This document shows, in pieces, positions 1-9,522 of a stretch of DNA of 64,000 bases. The position numbers were made by a program, and so were the translations under genes. The stretch comes from Siphonodentalium dalli (lineage: Eukaryota; Mollusca; Scaphopoda; Gadilida; Siphonodentaliidae). How positions within the stretch are numbered: position 1 is the first letter of the stretch; each line of letters starts with the position of its first letter. The notes below the pieces were generated by a model that worked only from the letters and a program-made list of their open reading frames with translations, did no database searches and had not been told where the DNA came from. Location of the stretch: NCBI GenBank assembly GCA_032622095.1, contig CP136062.1, forward strand, positions 132,203,282 through 132,267,281, read 5' to 3'.

Positions 1-674
1 GGGAGTGTCTTCACATTTTTGAAACATCTGGGTTTTTGGGATTTCCCGATGACAAGGAGAGGGAGTTTCTCTTTACCGGACATGTTGGCACAGACGAGCG
101 CCGTCAGTCGCTCCTTGCTCTGTTTGCCACCATGGCAATCAACGTTTTTGAACTCCAGTGTCTTGTTTGGCAGCAGTCTGTAGAAAATCCCTGTTTCGTC
201 GGCATTGAAGATATCATCGGGGTGGAATTGTTTCAGAATAAGGCCTAGTCTGTCGAGCCAGTCTATCATGTCAGCGGATGAGTCATCAACAGACTTTGCT
301 TCACCGCACACTGCTTTCCAGGAAATGCCATGTCTTTCTCGGAATCGGTCTAACCAACCTGTTGATGCTTTGAACTCTGTTTTATTCAGCTTCTTCGCAA
401 ACTTTTCTGCTTGTTCCAGTAGAAAGGGGCCGGAGATTGGAACTCCCTGGTCACGGGCGTAATGGAACCATTTCATGGTTGCTTCTTCAACGTCCTCATA
501 GGCTCCAGTTCGCATTCGATGTCGTTTGGGTCCGAATTTTACGTAGCCCTCTTTTATGTCGTCTTTTTTCTTGATCCACATTGACAAAGTACTGGCTGCG
601 ACTTTAAACATTTTAGCGATCTCTGATTTTGATTTCTGACCGCTTTCGACGAGAATTAGGGCTTCGTATTTCAT
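1..674 (-). CDS. Tigger-like DDE transposase, N-terminal two thirds
   Basis: Cut-and-paste transposase of the Tigger/CENP-B/jerky family. The minus-strand frame is open from ATG at 672-674 to the window edge, about 224 codons. In order it shows: a CENP-B-type helix-turn-helix (residues about 1-50, with KSKSEIAKMFKVAASTLSMW), a second HTH-CENPB region (about 75-140, containing GWLDRFRERHGISWKAVCGE), then the start of the DDE catalytic core. That core has NADETGIFYRLLPNKTLEF near residue 155, where the D of ADETG is the first catalytic aspartate, followed by HGGKQSKERLTALVCANM. The frame stays open some 60 bp upstream of this ATG (KRKLETHSIE), so the true start may be earlier. No internal stop or shift is seen, so this copy is fairly young. 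The second catalytic D and the last acidic residue are off the window. Confidence 0.88.
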   Translation of the reverse strand, partial: MKYEALILVESGQKSKSEIAKMFKVAASTLSMWIKKKDDIKEGYVKFGPKRHRMRTGAYEDVEEATMKWFHYARDQGVPISGPFLLEQAEKFAKKLNKTEFKASTGWLDRFRERHGISWKAVCGEAKSVDDSSADMIDWLDRLGLILKQFHPDDIFNADETGIFYRLLPNKTLEFKNVDCHGGKQSKERLTALVCANMSGKEKLPLLVIGKSQKPRCFKNVKTL

Positions 675-1260
675 CTCAATGCTGTGCGTCTCAAGTTTCC
701 TCTTTGTTCGCTGAAGTCGCTGCAAGAAGCCGTTCTTCTATGCTTTTAACGTCCATTTTTTTCTTTCCGTCAGATGGATGGCGCATTTCTTCGTTTGGAA
801 CATTGTTTTCGTTTTAGGAAGACATGACTGAATGAAATTATTCTCGGTATCAGGCCGTTTAAATATGATTTTCATTTCGCCTGTCAACACTACTAATCCT
901 CACATGGGAAATTGACCCACACACCTCGTTAATATGTTAAATAAACAATGCATTAGGATAAATAAAGACTCCAGGAAACTTCACAGCTTTTTAGGCTATT
1001 GAATAGAAGCAGACTGAGTTATAATCACATGGCGATGCGTCGCCGACGGCGCTTCGACTTAACCATAGTAATTAGTGTTATAATCTGGCTGGTAGGACTA
1101 AATTTCGTTTCGACTTAAAAGGAATTTCGACTTATCCACCTTCGACTTAACCGTAATTATTCTAATGGCTTTACACACAAGCTCAGCCGGGACCAGGCGA
1201 TGGCTTCGACTTAAGTGGGGTATTCGAGTTACCAACGTTCGACTTAACCAAGTTTGACTG
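1..1260 (-). mobile_element. Tigger/pogo-type DNA transposon, 5' portion
   Basis: The minus strand starts at 1260 with CAGTCAAACTTGGTTAAGTC. This is the CAG-initiated terminal inverted repeat type of the pogo/Tigger branch of Tc1-mariner, and it is followed outward by TA at 1261-1262, the expected target dinucleotide. Between 1050 and 1260 the motif TTCGACTTA occurs about six times, as subterminal repeats. The transposase gene lies inside at 1-674 in the same orientation. The other end lies beyond the left edge of the window. Confidence 0.85.
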
Positions 1261-1262
1261 TA

Positions 1263-1543
1263 TTTGCCGATGTAAAATTAACTCTGACGGTGAATGAAAC
1301 CAACCAAAAGAAGATATTTTTCTAAATGTTTGTTGGCTTTGATAACAAACTTATATAGTTGTACAGAGAGATGCATTCTTTGAACATTCACATATTAATG
1401 GAGATAAACACTTAATATGATATTTAACACGATGTGGAATAGAAGCTATCTGTTTTTATCACTGTTTTCTGAAATAGCATGATTTTATTGTAAGAATACT
1501 TTTCTGTGACTTTTTTACCAATAAAATGAAAATAATCTCTTAC
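1263..1543. other. Non-coding stretch, nothing recognised
   Basis: AT-rich sequence between the Tigger end and the candidate exon. I see no reading frame, tandem repeat or inverted repeat worth naming. Confidence 0.4.
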
Positions 1544-1652
1544 CTATAGCCCTTCCTCTGTAGAATGGGAATCATTGAAGGTGCCATCTCTGTGACATCA
1601 GTCCTCTTGAAACAGCTCGCCATTATTGAAGTCACAGCACCATCACCTGCAC
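1544..1652 (-). CDS. Candidate internal host exon, 109 bp
   Basis: On the minus strand the sequence TTTCAG|GTGCAG at 1653-1658 is a plausible 3' splice site, and CTATAG|GTAAGAG at 1537-1544 is a near-consensus 5' splice site. The 109 bp between them are open in one frame and read AGDGAVTSIMASC followed by FKRTDVTEMAPSMIPILQ. I do not recognise the protein. Codon use is balanced, and the segment stands out from the AT-rich flanks. It could be an exon of a host gene running leftward, or a captured gene piece. No neighbouring exon was found in the window. Confidence 0.4.
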
Positions 1653-1706
1653 CTGAAACATCGAGGGGATAATTTCATGTGTTACAGTCATTTGAACGAT
1701 TTTCGA

Positions 1707-1907
1707 TGAAAAACATGGCTGCTGGCAGCCATCTTGGATTTTACTCTTTGCATGACTAAATCAATTGTCACACCCTACAAACCACATCCCTCATCTGATC
1801 ATCACCAAACTTTGTATGGATATTCAGAGCAACCACTAAATGGGAGCCATAAATATTTTGCTAATTTCGTTGAAAAACATGGGTGCCAGTGGCCATCTTG
1901 GATTTTA
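1707..1907. repeat. Short direct repeat pair (about 36 bp, 164 bp apart)
   Basis: The segment at 1707-1742 (GAAAAACATGGCTGCTGGC then AGCCATCTTGGATTTTA) recurs at about 1871-1907 as TGAAAAACATGGGTGCCAGT then GGCCATCTTGGATTTTA. The spacing suggests two degenerate tandem units of a dispersed repeat. The intervening sequence includes CACCAAACTTTGTATGG. Confidence 0.5.
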
Positions 1908-1974
1908 ATTTTTATATATATCTCTTCATGTTCACATCTAGTATTACTTAAGACATTTAACTTTACGCATTCCC

Positions 1975-2090
1975 AAGGACGTAAGTTTTCCAGATTTTTC
2001 CGGAATTCCGGATTTTTTGTGAAGTTTGGAAAATTTCCAGATTTTTGTCATTTTTTCCGGTCCGCTTCCCGGATTCCCCATTTTTTTTAA
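1975..2090. repeat. Low-complexity CCAGATTTTT/CCGG-rich stretch
   Basis: Runs of T alternate with TTTCCAG, TTTTCCGG and CCGGATT motifs, so the segment is made of reiterated short words. No longer repeat unit can be fixed by eye. It lies upstream of the hAT gene and could be part of its left non-coding end. Confidence 0.3.
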
Positions 2091-2229
2091 ACCCATCTCT
2101 CTAACTAGTCTCCTAATTTTCGTGTATGCACGCTGCATTAATAGACTGCTTTTCATTGGTTCTCAGAGTGGAATCGGAGTGATTCCTGATATTTAACCAA
2201 TCAGCATTCAAGTAAGCCAATCCTAGAAG

Positions 2230-4660
2230 ATGCACATGAAACAAAGGAACCGCATTTTAAAATCATTCTTGAAAATGTCAGTTGTTCAACGTGATTGTAA
2301 CATCAAAAAAATCGACCAAGATTGTGATAATAAATTCCAGTGGCAATGGTTGGAAATGAAAGATGTGAGTGGACACTTCTTTTCTGACTATTTAAGAAAA
2401 ATAGACAAGTCAGGATTAGTTGAATGCACAATTTGTGATACTCGTGTGAAGCATGCTTCTGGTGGAAAAAACGATTTGAAAAAACATACATCATCTAAAA
2501 AACACACTAAAAGACAAGAAGCAGTTGACAACACACAAACATTACCATGTGTCTTTGCAGCCACAAAGGAAATGGAAACTGGTGTTACCGATACAAGTCT
2601 GAAGAATCCAAATTCTTTTTCAAATTCTACTGAAGATTGCAATATACCCTATGGTGCGGCCAGTAATGTACACACCAGTGGAATGTGTGCTGGTAGGGTG
2701 GTTCCAAATGTGCCGAATGTCAGTTTCATGGATAGAAAGACTCATGCTGAAGCTATGGTAATTTCTTTCAATGTGGAACATGGTTTACCTTTGAGTGTAA
2801 CTCCACACTTGATAAAGTTATGCAAGGAACTGTCAAGATATATTAAAACTCTCAACGAACTCTCATTGGAGCGACAAACAACCACTTACAAATTGAAGGA
2901 GGGTCTTGCTGTTGTTTCTCGCAAACGTACAGTTCATTGTTTGCAAAATCAGCCTTTTTCCATAAACGTGGATGAATGTACCAGCACAAACCAACAGCGA
3001 GTACTAAGCACTCTAGTGTCATATTTTTCTCCAGAGGATGGCAGTTGCATTGTCCAACATTATAGTTCTGTGCCTATGACCACTGTGAACGCACACACTG
3101 TTTTTGCAGCTGTAACAGATAAATTTGAGGATGACGATATTCCACTCACAAACTTGATGTCATGTCTGAGTGATTCCACGAATTACATGAGGGGAAAAAT
3201 ATCTGGATTTGAGACGAAACTTAGAGCAGATGCACCGCATCTTCTTGATATAGATGACGACATATGTCACCATATTCATAATTCTGTACAGAAATTCTGC
3301 TTGCACTTCGATAAGTATATTGAAAAGCTGGATGATGACCTTTTCTTTGATTTTGAGTTCAGTCCTGAACTTCGTGAGCTATTAGAAGAAGTGAGTACGT
3401 TGCTTGGTGCCAAAACTCTATTTCCAACACAGAGAATAGAACACAGATGGCTATCTGTCTATGACGTTACACAGCGGAACTAAGATAATTTTGACATATT
3501 GACTGTATATTATTTCCCATGGTTGGACAAATAAATGAAAACCGCATACAATTCATTATATATTGAAATTGTACAGAAAGCACCAAAACCAGCAAGAAAG
3601 AGATTGTATGCAATTGCAAAGCCGCAGAAGGAAAAGAAATTCACTCCTGTCAGCGTTGAGAGAAAATCAAGGATAGTGGACAAACTATTCTATCAGCGAC
3701 AAAAGACCATATTGTTGGTGAGTCTGTATGTTAGTGTACTTCCAATGTTCAAGTCTTTCCTCATTGTTTTTGAGCAAAATGTTCCTATGAGGCATAAAAT
3801 CCATGATGAGCAAACAGAATTATTTAAGTAATTTTTAGTCTGCTTCATCAAACATGAAGAGATAAAAGACCTCAATGGAAAACAGTTGATTAAGTTTGAT
3901 GTAAATGACTCAAATAACCATCTATCCACTTGTCAGATATATGTTGGAAAAGATGCAGAGCATTTATTGCATGGTGACATGGATAAAGATGAAAGGAAGA
4001 CATTCTACACTAATGTTAAGAAGGCATATGCCGATGCCGCACACTACATGCAGGGGAAATTTCCACTAAACAACACTTTACTGCGCTGTCTGTCAGCTCT
4101 TGATCCTCTAGCTCAAGGACATTCAATTACTCAAGGTGCACTAAAAAAGCTAGGTTCTTATTTCCCTACTATTCTGAAGGAGGAACAACATGACTGTTAC
4201 TTGAAGGAAATTTCAAAAATTCAAATTGACCCAACGTTACCTGTTGCTGACAAAACCACCAGAATAGACTGTTGGTGGACTGAAGTGATTCCGCAATACC
4301 CCAGCTTAGGAAAGGCAGTCCAGACAGCCCTAAGTATCTTCACTGGACCCAGAATTGAACAATCCTTCAGTATAATGAATAATGTGATAAATCCGACAAC
4401 CAACAGAATGGATATAAGTACATTTTCAGCGATACAACTGTTAAATATGATCTGCGATCCAAAAACAAAACATCTTTGGAATTGTATCACAGAAGAGACA
4501 TTTATAAATCGAAAGTTGATAAGTCATTGATAAATCACATACAAACATCACATAGCAGATATAAGCGGAAAATGGATGCGGCACGGAAGAGGAAAGCTAT
4601 AAAATGTAAGGACCTGCAGCTTATTCCAGTTAAAAAAAACAATCATGTGTAAACGGAAAG
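2230..4660 (+). pseudogene. hAT-superfamily transposase-like gene with zinc finger, broken
   Basis: Three consecutive reading frames together resemble one hAT transposase. The first (2230-3483) has an N-terminal C2H2/BED-like finger (CTICDTRVKHASGGKNDLKK then H-x5-H), then a core with NVDECTSTNQQRVLSTLVSY, whose D matches the first hAT aspartate. Next comes LSDSTNYMRGKISGFETKLR, the usual SDS-N-MRG block with the second aspartate, then DIDDDICHHIHNSVQKFCLH. It ends after EHRWLSVYDV. The middle (3535-3831) continues in another phase. The last (3886-4530) carries the helical and C-terminal dimerisation region (CWWTEVIPQYPSLGKAVQTA, RIEQSFSIMNN). A basic tail follows after a shift near 4500. I see at least three frame breaks, so it is inactive. 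No TIR or target duplication was found. Confidence 0.72.
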
Positions 4661-5160
4661 CAGAACCTGGAATAAAATGCCCGGCTGCAAAGATTCGAAA
4701 GCTGGATTCCTTGCCTGCTGGAAAACAAACTGTTCATCGTCTGGCCAAGGCTGTCAAAAGAAGGATTCTGAAACATAATTGTAAAGTGCAGCAGAGAAGA
4801 AGTGCCAAATCAAAGGAATGAATTAAATATGTATATCTTTGGAACAATATGACAGCTGTTCATCATGTATATATGTAAGTCACATACATGTAGGCCTATA
4901 CATAATGAAATATGTACATGTTCATCAATTAAATAGTCAGGTTCTTTGTCCATAATAGCACTTACTATTGCAGATAGGGTCAAGTTACTACATTTTCAAC
5001 TTTCTGGAGAACCAAGTTGGAGACTGGTCTAATATGTGAAATTCAGTAATATCTGATGAGTTTCTACTTCGTGAAAGTGAAAGTCCTTTTAATAATAGAC
5101 TGGACTTGTGGTCTTGTACTTGATATAACTAGAGGTGTGACTGTCCCAATGGGACTACGG
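4661..5160. other. Intergenic, no feature seen
   Basis: This stretch follows the hAT remnant. About 150 bp may still be decayed basic C-terminal coding sequence (a Lys/Arg-rich frame near 4660-4820). The rest is AT-rich with no recognisable feature. Confidence 0.35.
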
Positions 5161-5866
5161 ATACCCCCCTGTTTTTAAAATACTAAGATGTTTCACATGT
5201 CAGTAAACATTTAGTTAAAATAATAAAATAACAGTTCCCATTGCAGGTGTACAACCATAACCCTAATCTTAAACCTATTGACCGAAAAATGTAGGAATAA
5301 AAGCTTGGACAAAATTATGTATGTTGCGAAAATATTTCTAAGTCGAAAAAGGGGAATAACTCCATACAAAAAATGTCGGACAGACGTCATAATCGCAGGT
5401 GCACAGGTCCACATGGTACTAAATATCAGTGCCAAGATTAAAAAACATTGACCGAAAAATGTAGGAATAAAAGCTCGGACAAAATTATGCATGTTGCAAA
5501 AAAAGTTTCTAAGTCGAAAAAGGGGGATAACTCCACCAAAAAATGTCGGACAGACGTCATAATCGCAGGTGCACAAGTTCCCATGGTACTAAATATCGGT
5601 GCCACGTTTTTAAAAAATTGACCAAAAAATGTAGGAATAAAAGTTCGGACAAAAGTATACATGTTGCGAAAATTTTCTAAGTCGAAAAAGGGGGGATAAC
5701 TCCACCAAAAAAAAGTCTGACAGACGTTATAATCGCAGGTGCACAGGTTCCCATGGTGGTTGATGTCTGTGCCAAGAAAAACTCCGGACAAATTTGTGTC
5801 CACGGACGGACGACGGACGGACAAGCGGACTCCAGTATACCCCCCCTAACTTCGTTGCGGGGGTAT
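5161..5866. mobile_element. Tandem-core element with ACGG microsatellite and terminal hairpin
   Basis: The left edge reads ATACCCCCCT. The right edge ends in GCGGGGGTAT after an internal hairpin (ATACCCCCC... ...GCGGGGGTAT, about 5837-5866), so the ends are short inverted repeats. Inside are at least three copies of a 170-bp core. The word GACCGAAAAATGTAGGAATA (the third copy has ACCAAAAAATG) begins at 5280, 5450 and 5620, exactly 170 bp apart. The core also holds TTTCTAAGTCGAAAAAGGGG. Next comes an ACGG tetranucleotide tract (5799-5826). Core repeats plus an ACGG tract recall the Pearl-type elements described in bivalves. There is no coding capacity; long minus-strand frames here simply follow the repeat. 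Confidence 0.75.
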
Positions 5867-6081
5867 AATTATTTAGTAAATAATAATTGCTAGCTGCCGT
5901 CTGCCATGGTTTACGTGTCTGTTTATTTCGGTGCATATGACATGCATTGTCCTGTGATGAATAGACTTGTCCTTGCCTTGGTTAACCGAAAAGTTGAAAA
6001 TGTAACCTAACCCGATCAGCATATTCTAGTACTACATGTACCGGGTGTACATATAGTATGTCTGCACATTGACAAGAGATA

Positions 6082-7211
6082 TAGGGTCCTGCGAATTGGA
6101 GAATTTGATCGAATCGAATATCGAATCGAATTCTGGAAATCGAATCGAATATCGAATCGAATATCGAATCGAATCATATCTGTGTGTTGCATTCTCAATT
6201 GGGCATGTTTTGTCAACGGTTAGACGTTTTGTGAAACGTTCTATCAACTACATGCACGAAGGTTCCATCATAACTTATGTGGCGATGAACCGTCGTTTAC
6301 AATACTATTAACTTCAAATGATAATTGTCGAGAAAAAAAGGCAGATTTAAAAAAAACGTCACGACGATTAATAAAAAATCACTAAACGGATTATAAGAAC
6401 TAAAATCACGTGAAATGTGTACCGTTTGCATGTACATGCAAAATTGCAAATCGACATTCGGAATCACCCGTTGTTGTAAACTTGAATATGCAACAACAGT
6501 CGCAGGGTAGCCTGATTATGTACATGTAGTGCTGGATGCTTCTTGGACAGATGATTCCATAGATGGGTCATTGTCCCAGATGCCTGCGATTTATACACCA
6601 GGTTGCATTCATCTCACGTGTAAGTCCATGCACTATCTGCAGCTGTATCATGTTTAAAATAAACATGAATAACGACGACATTTTGTCAAGGGTCGAGGAA
6701 CGCTCCGAAATTGAAAGTAAACTCCAAAACAAAACATTGCCAAAATGCACTTTTCGATGCCGGGAGCACGTGTTGTATAAATTCTCAGCTATACTACATA
6801 ATGCATAATCTGAGACGGATAGACGGCAGATAACGCTAGCGGTTGCTCAGTCTCATAGCTATTATTATTCACGCGCGTTGTCGGTCCATCGGTGATCTCC
6901 GAGCTTTTGGCTACCATGTTCAAAGCTAGAATTCAGGCTTCAGAATTTTGTAGTCCTATAGTGGCTAATTGCTGGCTATACTTATATTTAATATATATAA
7001 TCGCGATGTACAATAAGAATTATAAGGTGCATATATACATCATTTTCTGTAATTAAATGGCACAAAAACAGCTAAGATCGACGTATGTACTTGTCCGTAA
7101 ACAGCCTACTTTTCCATCAATGTATATTCGAAATTTCGAGTTGGCAATTTCGACTCGAATTCGAATCGAATTTGACTTTCGAATCGAATCTCGAATATTC
7201 GCAGGACCCTA
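6082..7211. mobile_element. hAT-type MITE with GAATC-rich subterminal repeats
   Basis: The termini are a perfect 15-bp inverted repeat: TAGGGTCCTGCGAAT at 6082-6096 and ATTCGCAGGACCCTA at 7197-7211. They are flanked by the exact 8-bp direct repeat AAGAGATA at 6074-6081 and 7212-7219, the target-site length of hAT elements. Just inside each end is a block built on ATCGAATCGAAT (6106-6175 and 7150-7195), probable transposase binding sites. The 1,130-bp body has no recognisable coding frame, so the element is non-autonomous and must have been moved in trans. Confidence 0.9.
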
Positions 7212-7219
7212 AAGAGATA

Positions 7220-7640
7220 AGATGTATTAAGTTTAGGCTGTTTATGTACCGGTACATGCACAATAACATTCATATTTCATCAGGATTTCATCAGCCATTG
7301 GATGCTTTTCTAACTGGAGAAATAGTGACCTTACTATTGTTCCTTCTCCAAGCAGAAAAATATCTGCATTGTTGATAAATTCACTCAAAAAATTAAAACA
7401 TACCATAATGAATGAAGGTGTTAAAGGTCAAGTCAAACTCCAGCTCTGGTATTCAAAGTTTTATAGGATGAAAAGTAAAAAACTGGATAGAATAAATTGA
7501 TTTGTAGATGTCAAAAATATTATTAAGTACATCTCAGTACCCAGGTGATATATTAGAAATTGCTGTTGAAAATTTGACCAAATTCATCTCCCAGAATAAG
7601 TCTAAATTAGGACATCAGCAGGCCCCAGAATTGCTCTCGG
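7220..7640. other. Non-coding, nothing recognised
   Basis: AT-rich flank of the MITE with no convincing frame, inverted repeat or tandem repeat. Confidence 0.35.
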
Positions 7641-7800
7641 TGCATTGAATTTTCCAAAAATTTCCCGGACCCCCACTGATGAGAGGGGGACACCCCCTCC
7701 CATACTCTCCCCCAACTCAGGCCTGTGGCCTTCGGTCCGTGCTAGGTCCAAAACAAAAAGTTCAGGATTGTTTCAGTGCACCCACTTACATACCTGCGCA
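7640..7800. repeat. C-rich dispersed-repeat-like block
   Basis: A compositionally odd block in AT-rich surroundings, with runs such as CCCGGACCCCC, GGGGGACACCCCCTCCCAT and CTCCCCCAACTCAGGCCTGT. The short ORF across it reads Pro/Ser-rich low complexity. It looks like part of an old dispersed repeat; no boundary can be fixed. Confidence 0.35.
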
Positions 7801-8024
7801 TTCCTAATCTTCGTCAAGTTGAGCTAAAATGATTTGCAGGTTTTTCTGGAAGAAAACTGGGTTGGTTGGTCGAAAAAAAAAATTGAAGATGTATCTGGAT
7901 GAAGTATTTTTCTACCTAAAAAGTCTAAGAGCAGGTTATATCATCGCTGGCAATGAATGGCTGACTACATCGCTACTCCAAGATTACATATATTCAATTA
8001 ACCGAAAAATTGCTATCATACACA

Positions 8025-8625
8025 ATAATATATTTTGGGAAATCTGGGTGTGTGTCTGTCTATGTGTGTTCGCGATGGACTCGAAAACGGCCGAGCCCAT
8101 TTCGATGAAACTTGGTATGTGGGGATACTTTCGGCCGGGGAGTGGCATGTGCCTATTAATTTGCCCGTGCGACTTGACCTTGAAATCGGGTCATTTCAAG
8201 GTCAGACGCCCGAGTATCATGGGATTTCGATGAAAATTAGTGTCTGGGGATACTTTCATATGGGGAGTGTCGTAACCCTATTCGTTTGCCCGTGCGACGT
8301 GACCTTGACCTTGAAATCGGGTCAATTCAAGGTCAAATCGCGAATTTTGATGGCATTTCGAAGAAATTTGATACGTAGGGTTACTTTTGTCCACTGGGTG
8401 TTTTCGACGGGTCAAATCGTGACCCCGAACTGACCTTCAAAATGATCAATTCAAGGTCAAATCGGGTAAAACAGGATGGATTTCTACGGGTACTTTTGTC
8501 TGGACAGGTCAAATCGTGACCCCATCTGACCTTGACCTTCAAAATGGACAATTCAAGGTCAAATCGCGCAATTCGCCGAAAAGCAGAGGGGAAACAGCCC
8601 GGACGAAGTCGGGTCCACCTGCTAG
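8025..8625 (+). mobile_element. Helitron-like non-autonomous repeat with reiterated TCAAGGTCA hairpins
   Basis: The 3' end shows a small GC hairpin (CCCGGACGAAGTCGGG, 8598-8613) about nine bases before CTAG (8622-8625), followed by T. That is the usual 3' terminus of a Helitron (hairpin, then CTRR next to a host T). The body consists of four diverged units of about 110-130 bp, each with an inverted pair around a short loop. The clearest is TGACCTTGAAAT at 8175-8186 facing ATTTCAAGGTCA at 8193-8204. Related lines read GTGGGGATACTTTCGGCCGG and CTGGGGATACTTTCATATGG. There is no transposase gene. The 5' end is not defined; a start near 8025 is a guess from where the repeat-like text begins. Confidence 0.55.
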
Positions 8626-8629
8626 TACA

Positions 8630-9317
8630 CTATAAAGTGATTACCTGTGGCTCCCTTCACAATTTCGACCTCATATTTATTGACCGGTCATCATCAGGGG
8701 CACTTGTCATTCTGTGAATACCATATGTACTGGGTGTGTACATGTATAGGGACTAGATGGTGCAATTTCCTGAATGTTAATGAAGTGTCCACCAGATGAG
8801 ACAACTAACCAGTGATGTATAACACTTGTAATTCATAAACCAGCTGCCTTAATTCAAACAGAAATTGATTTATTAAGTTTCTGGTGGCATTCATAGGTAT
8901 GATAGGTTAGCCAACTTTCATGAAGACTGAGATGCAAACTTCATGCCCTAAACACAAGGGTATTACACAATCTTATCATTGGGTGCCAGCTTTCTGAATA
9001 AGCATTGATGCGCCGCTCTGTAGAAGCATGTGATAGTGCTATCTATGATAGATGTAGTGTACAGGTAGTGGCATAGACACCAACATACAACCTGGTTATT
9101 TAACTTTCATCAAATGTAATTGATTCTAATAGTGAGATATTTTCGCTTACATTTTACCTGCTGTGTCAGACAATTGATAGAAAAGGACTTCATTCACAGG
9201 GCATTTGTTTCATGTAGTGCTGTCGATATAAGCAAATCCTTGAAATAGATAAGTGTGAATGACGGCAGAAATTCATAGTTTGTTCTTATTTACCAACTCG
9301 GTTGAATATTCCAGCTT
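8630..9317. other. Non-coding flank of the copia element
   Basis: About 690 bp of AT-rich sequence. I see no frame, repeat or structured element here. Confidence 0.4.
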
Positions 9318-9322
9318 ATTCT
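9318..9322. repeat. 5-bp target-site duplication of copia element (left)
   Basis: ATTCT precedes the left LTR and is repeated directly after the right LTR at 13119-13123. A 5-bp duplication is what Ty1/copia integrases leave. Confidence 0.93.
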
Positions 9323-9522
9323 TGTTGACTATTGCACTAATATTATGTAAACTTTATTTTGGTGGCTTTGTTTTCTATCATGCTTCAGATGTGTACTTTT
9401 TGTAAAAAAAAATGTAAACCGGAAGTTACTTATAATAGATCTTGAAAGAAACAAAAATATTGTTTGAATTTGTCTCCGATATTATTGAGATAATATCAAT
9501 TACCCCCATCGGAATGTCAACA
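9323..9522 (+). repeat. Left LTR of copia element
   Basis: 200 bp, TGTTGACTATTGCACTAATA to CATCGGAATGTCAACA. It is nearly identical to 12918-13118. Confidence 0.93.

Noticed and set aside
36-462. Plus-strand ORFs over the left edge
   Set aside because: They are antisense shadows of the Tigger transposase, which reads clearly on the minus strand.
5211-5936. Minus-strand ORFs of 70-128 codons
   Set aside because: They simply translate the 170-bp tandem cores; their peptides repeat with the DNA unit.
9442-9513. Upstream in-frame ATG as start of copia Gag
   Set aside because: It lies well inside the LTR; the ATG at 9514 is better placed, though the frame is open from 9442.
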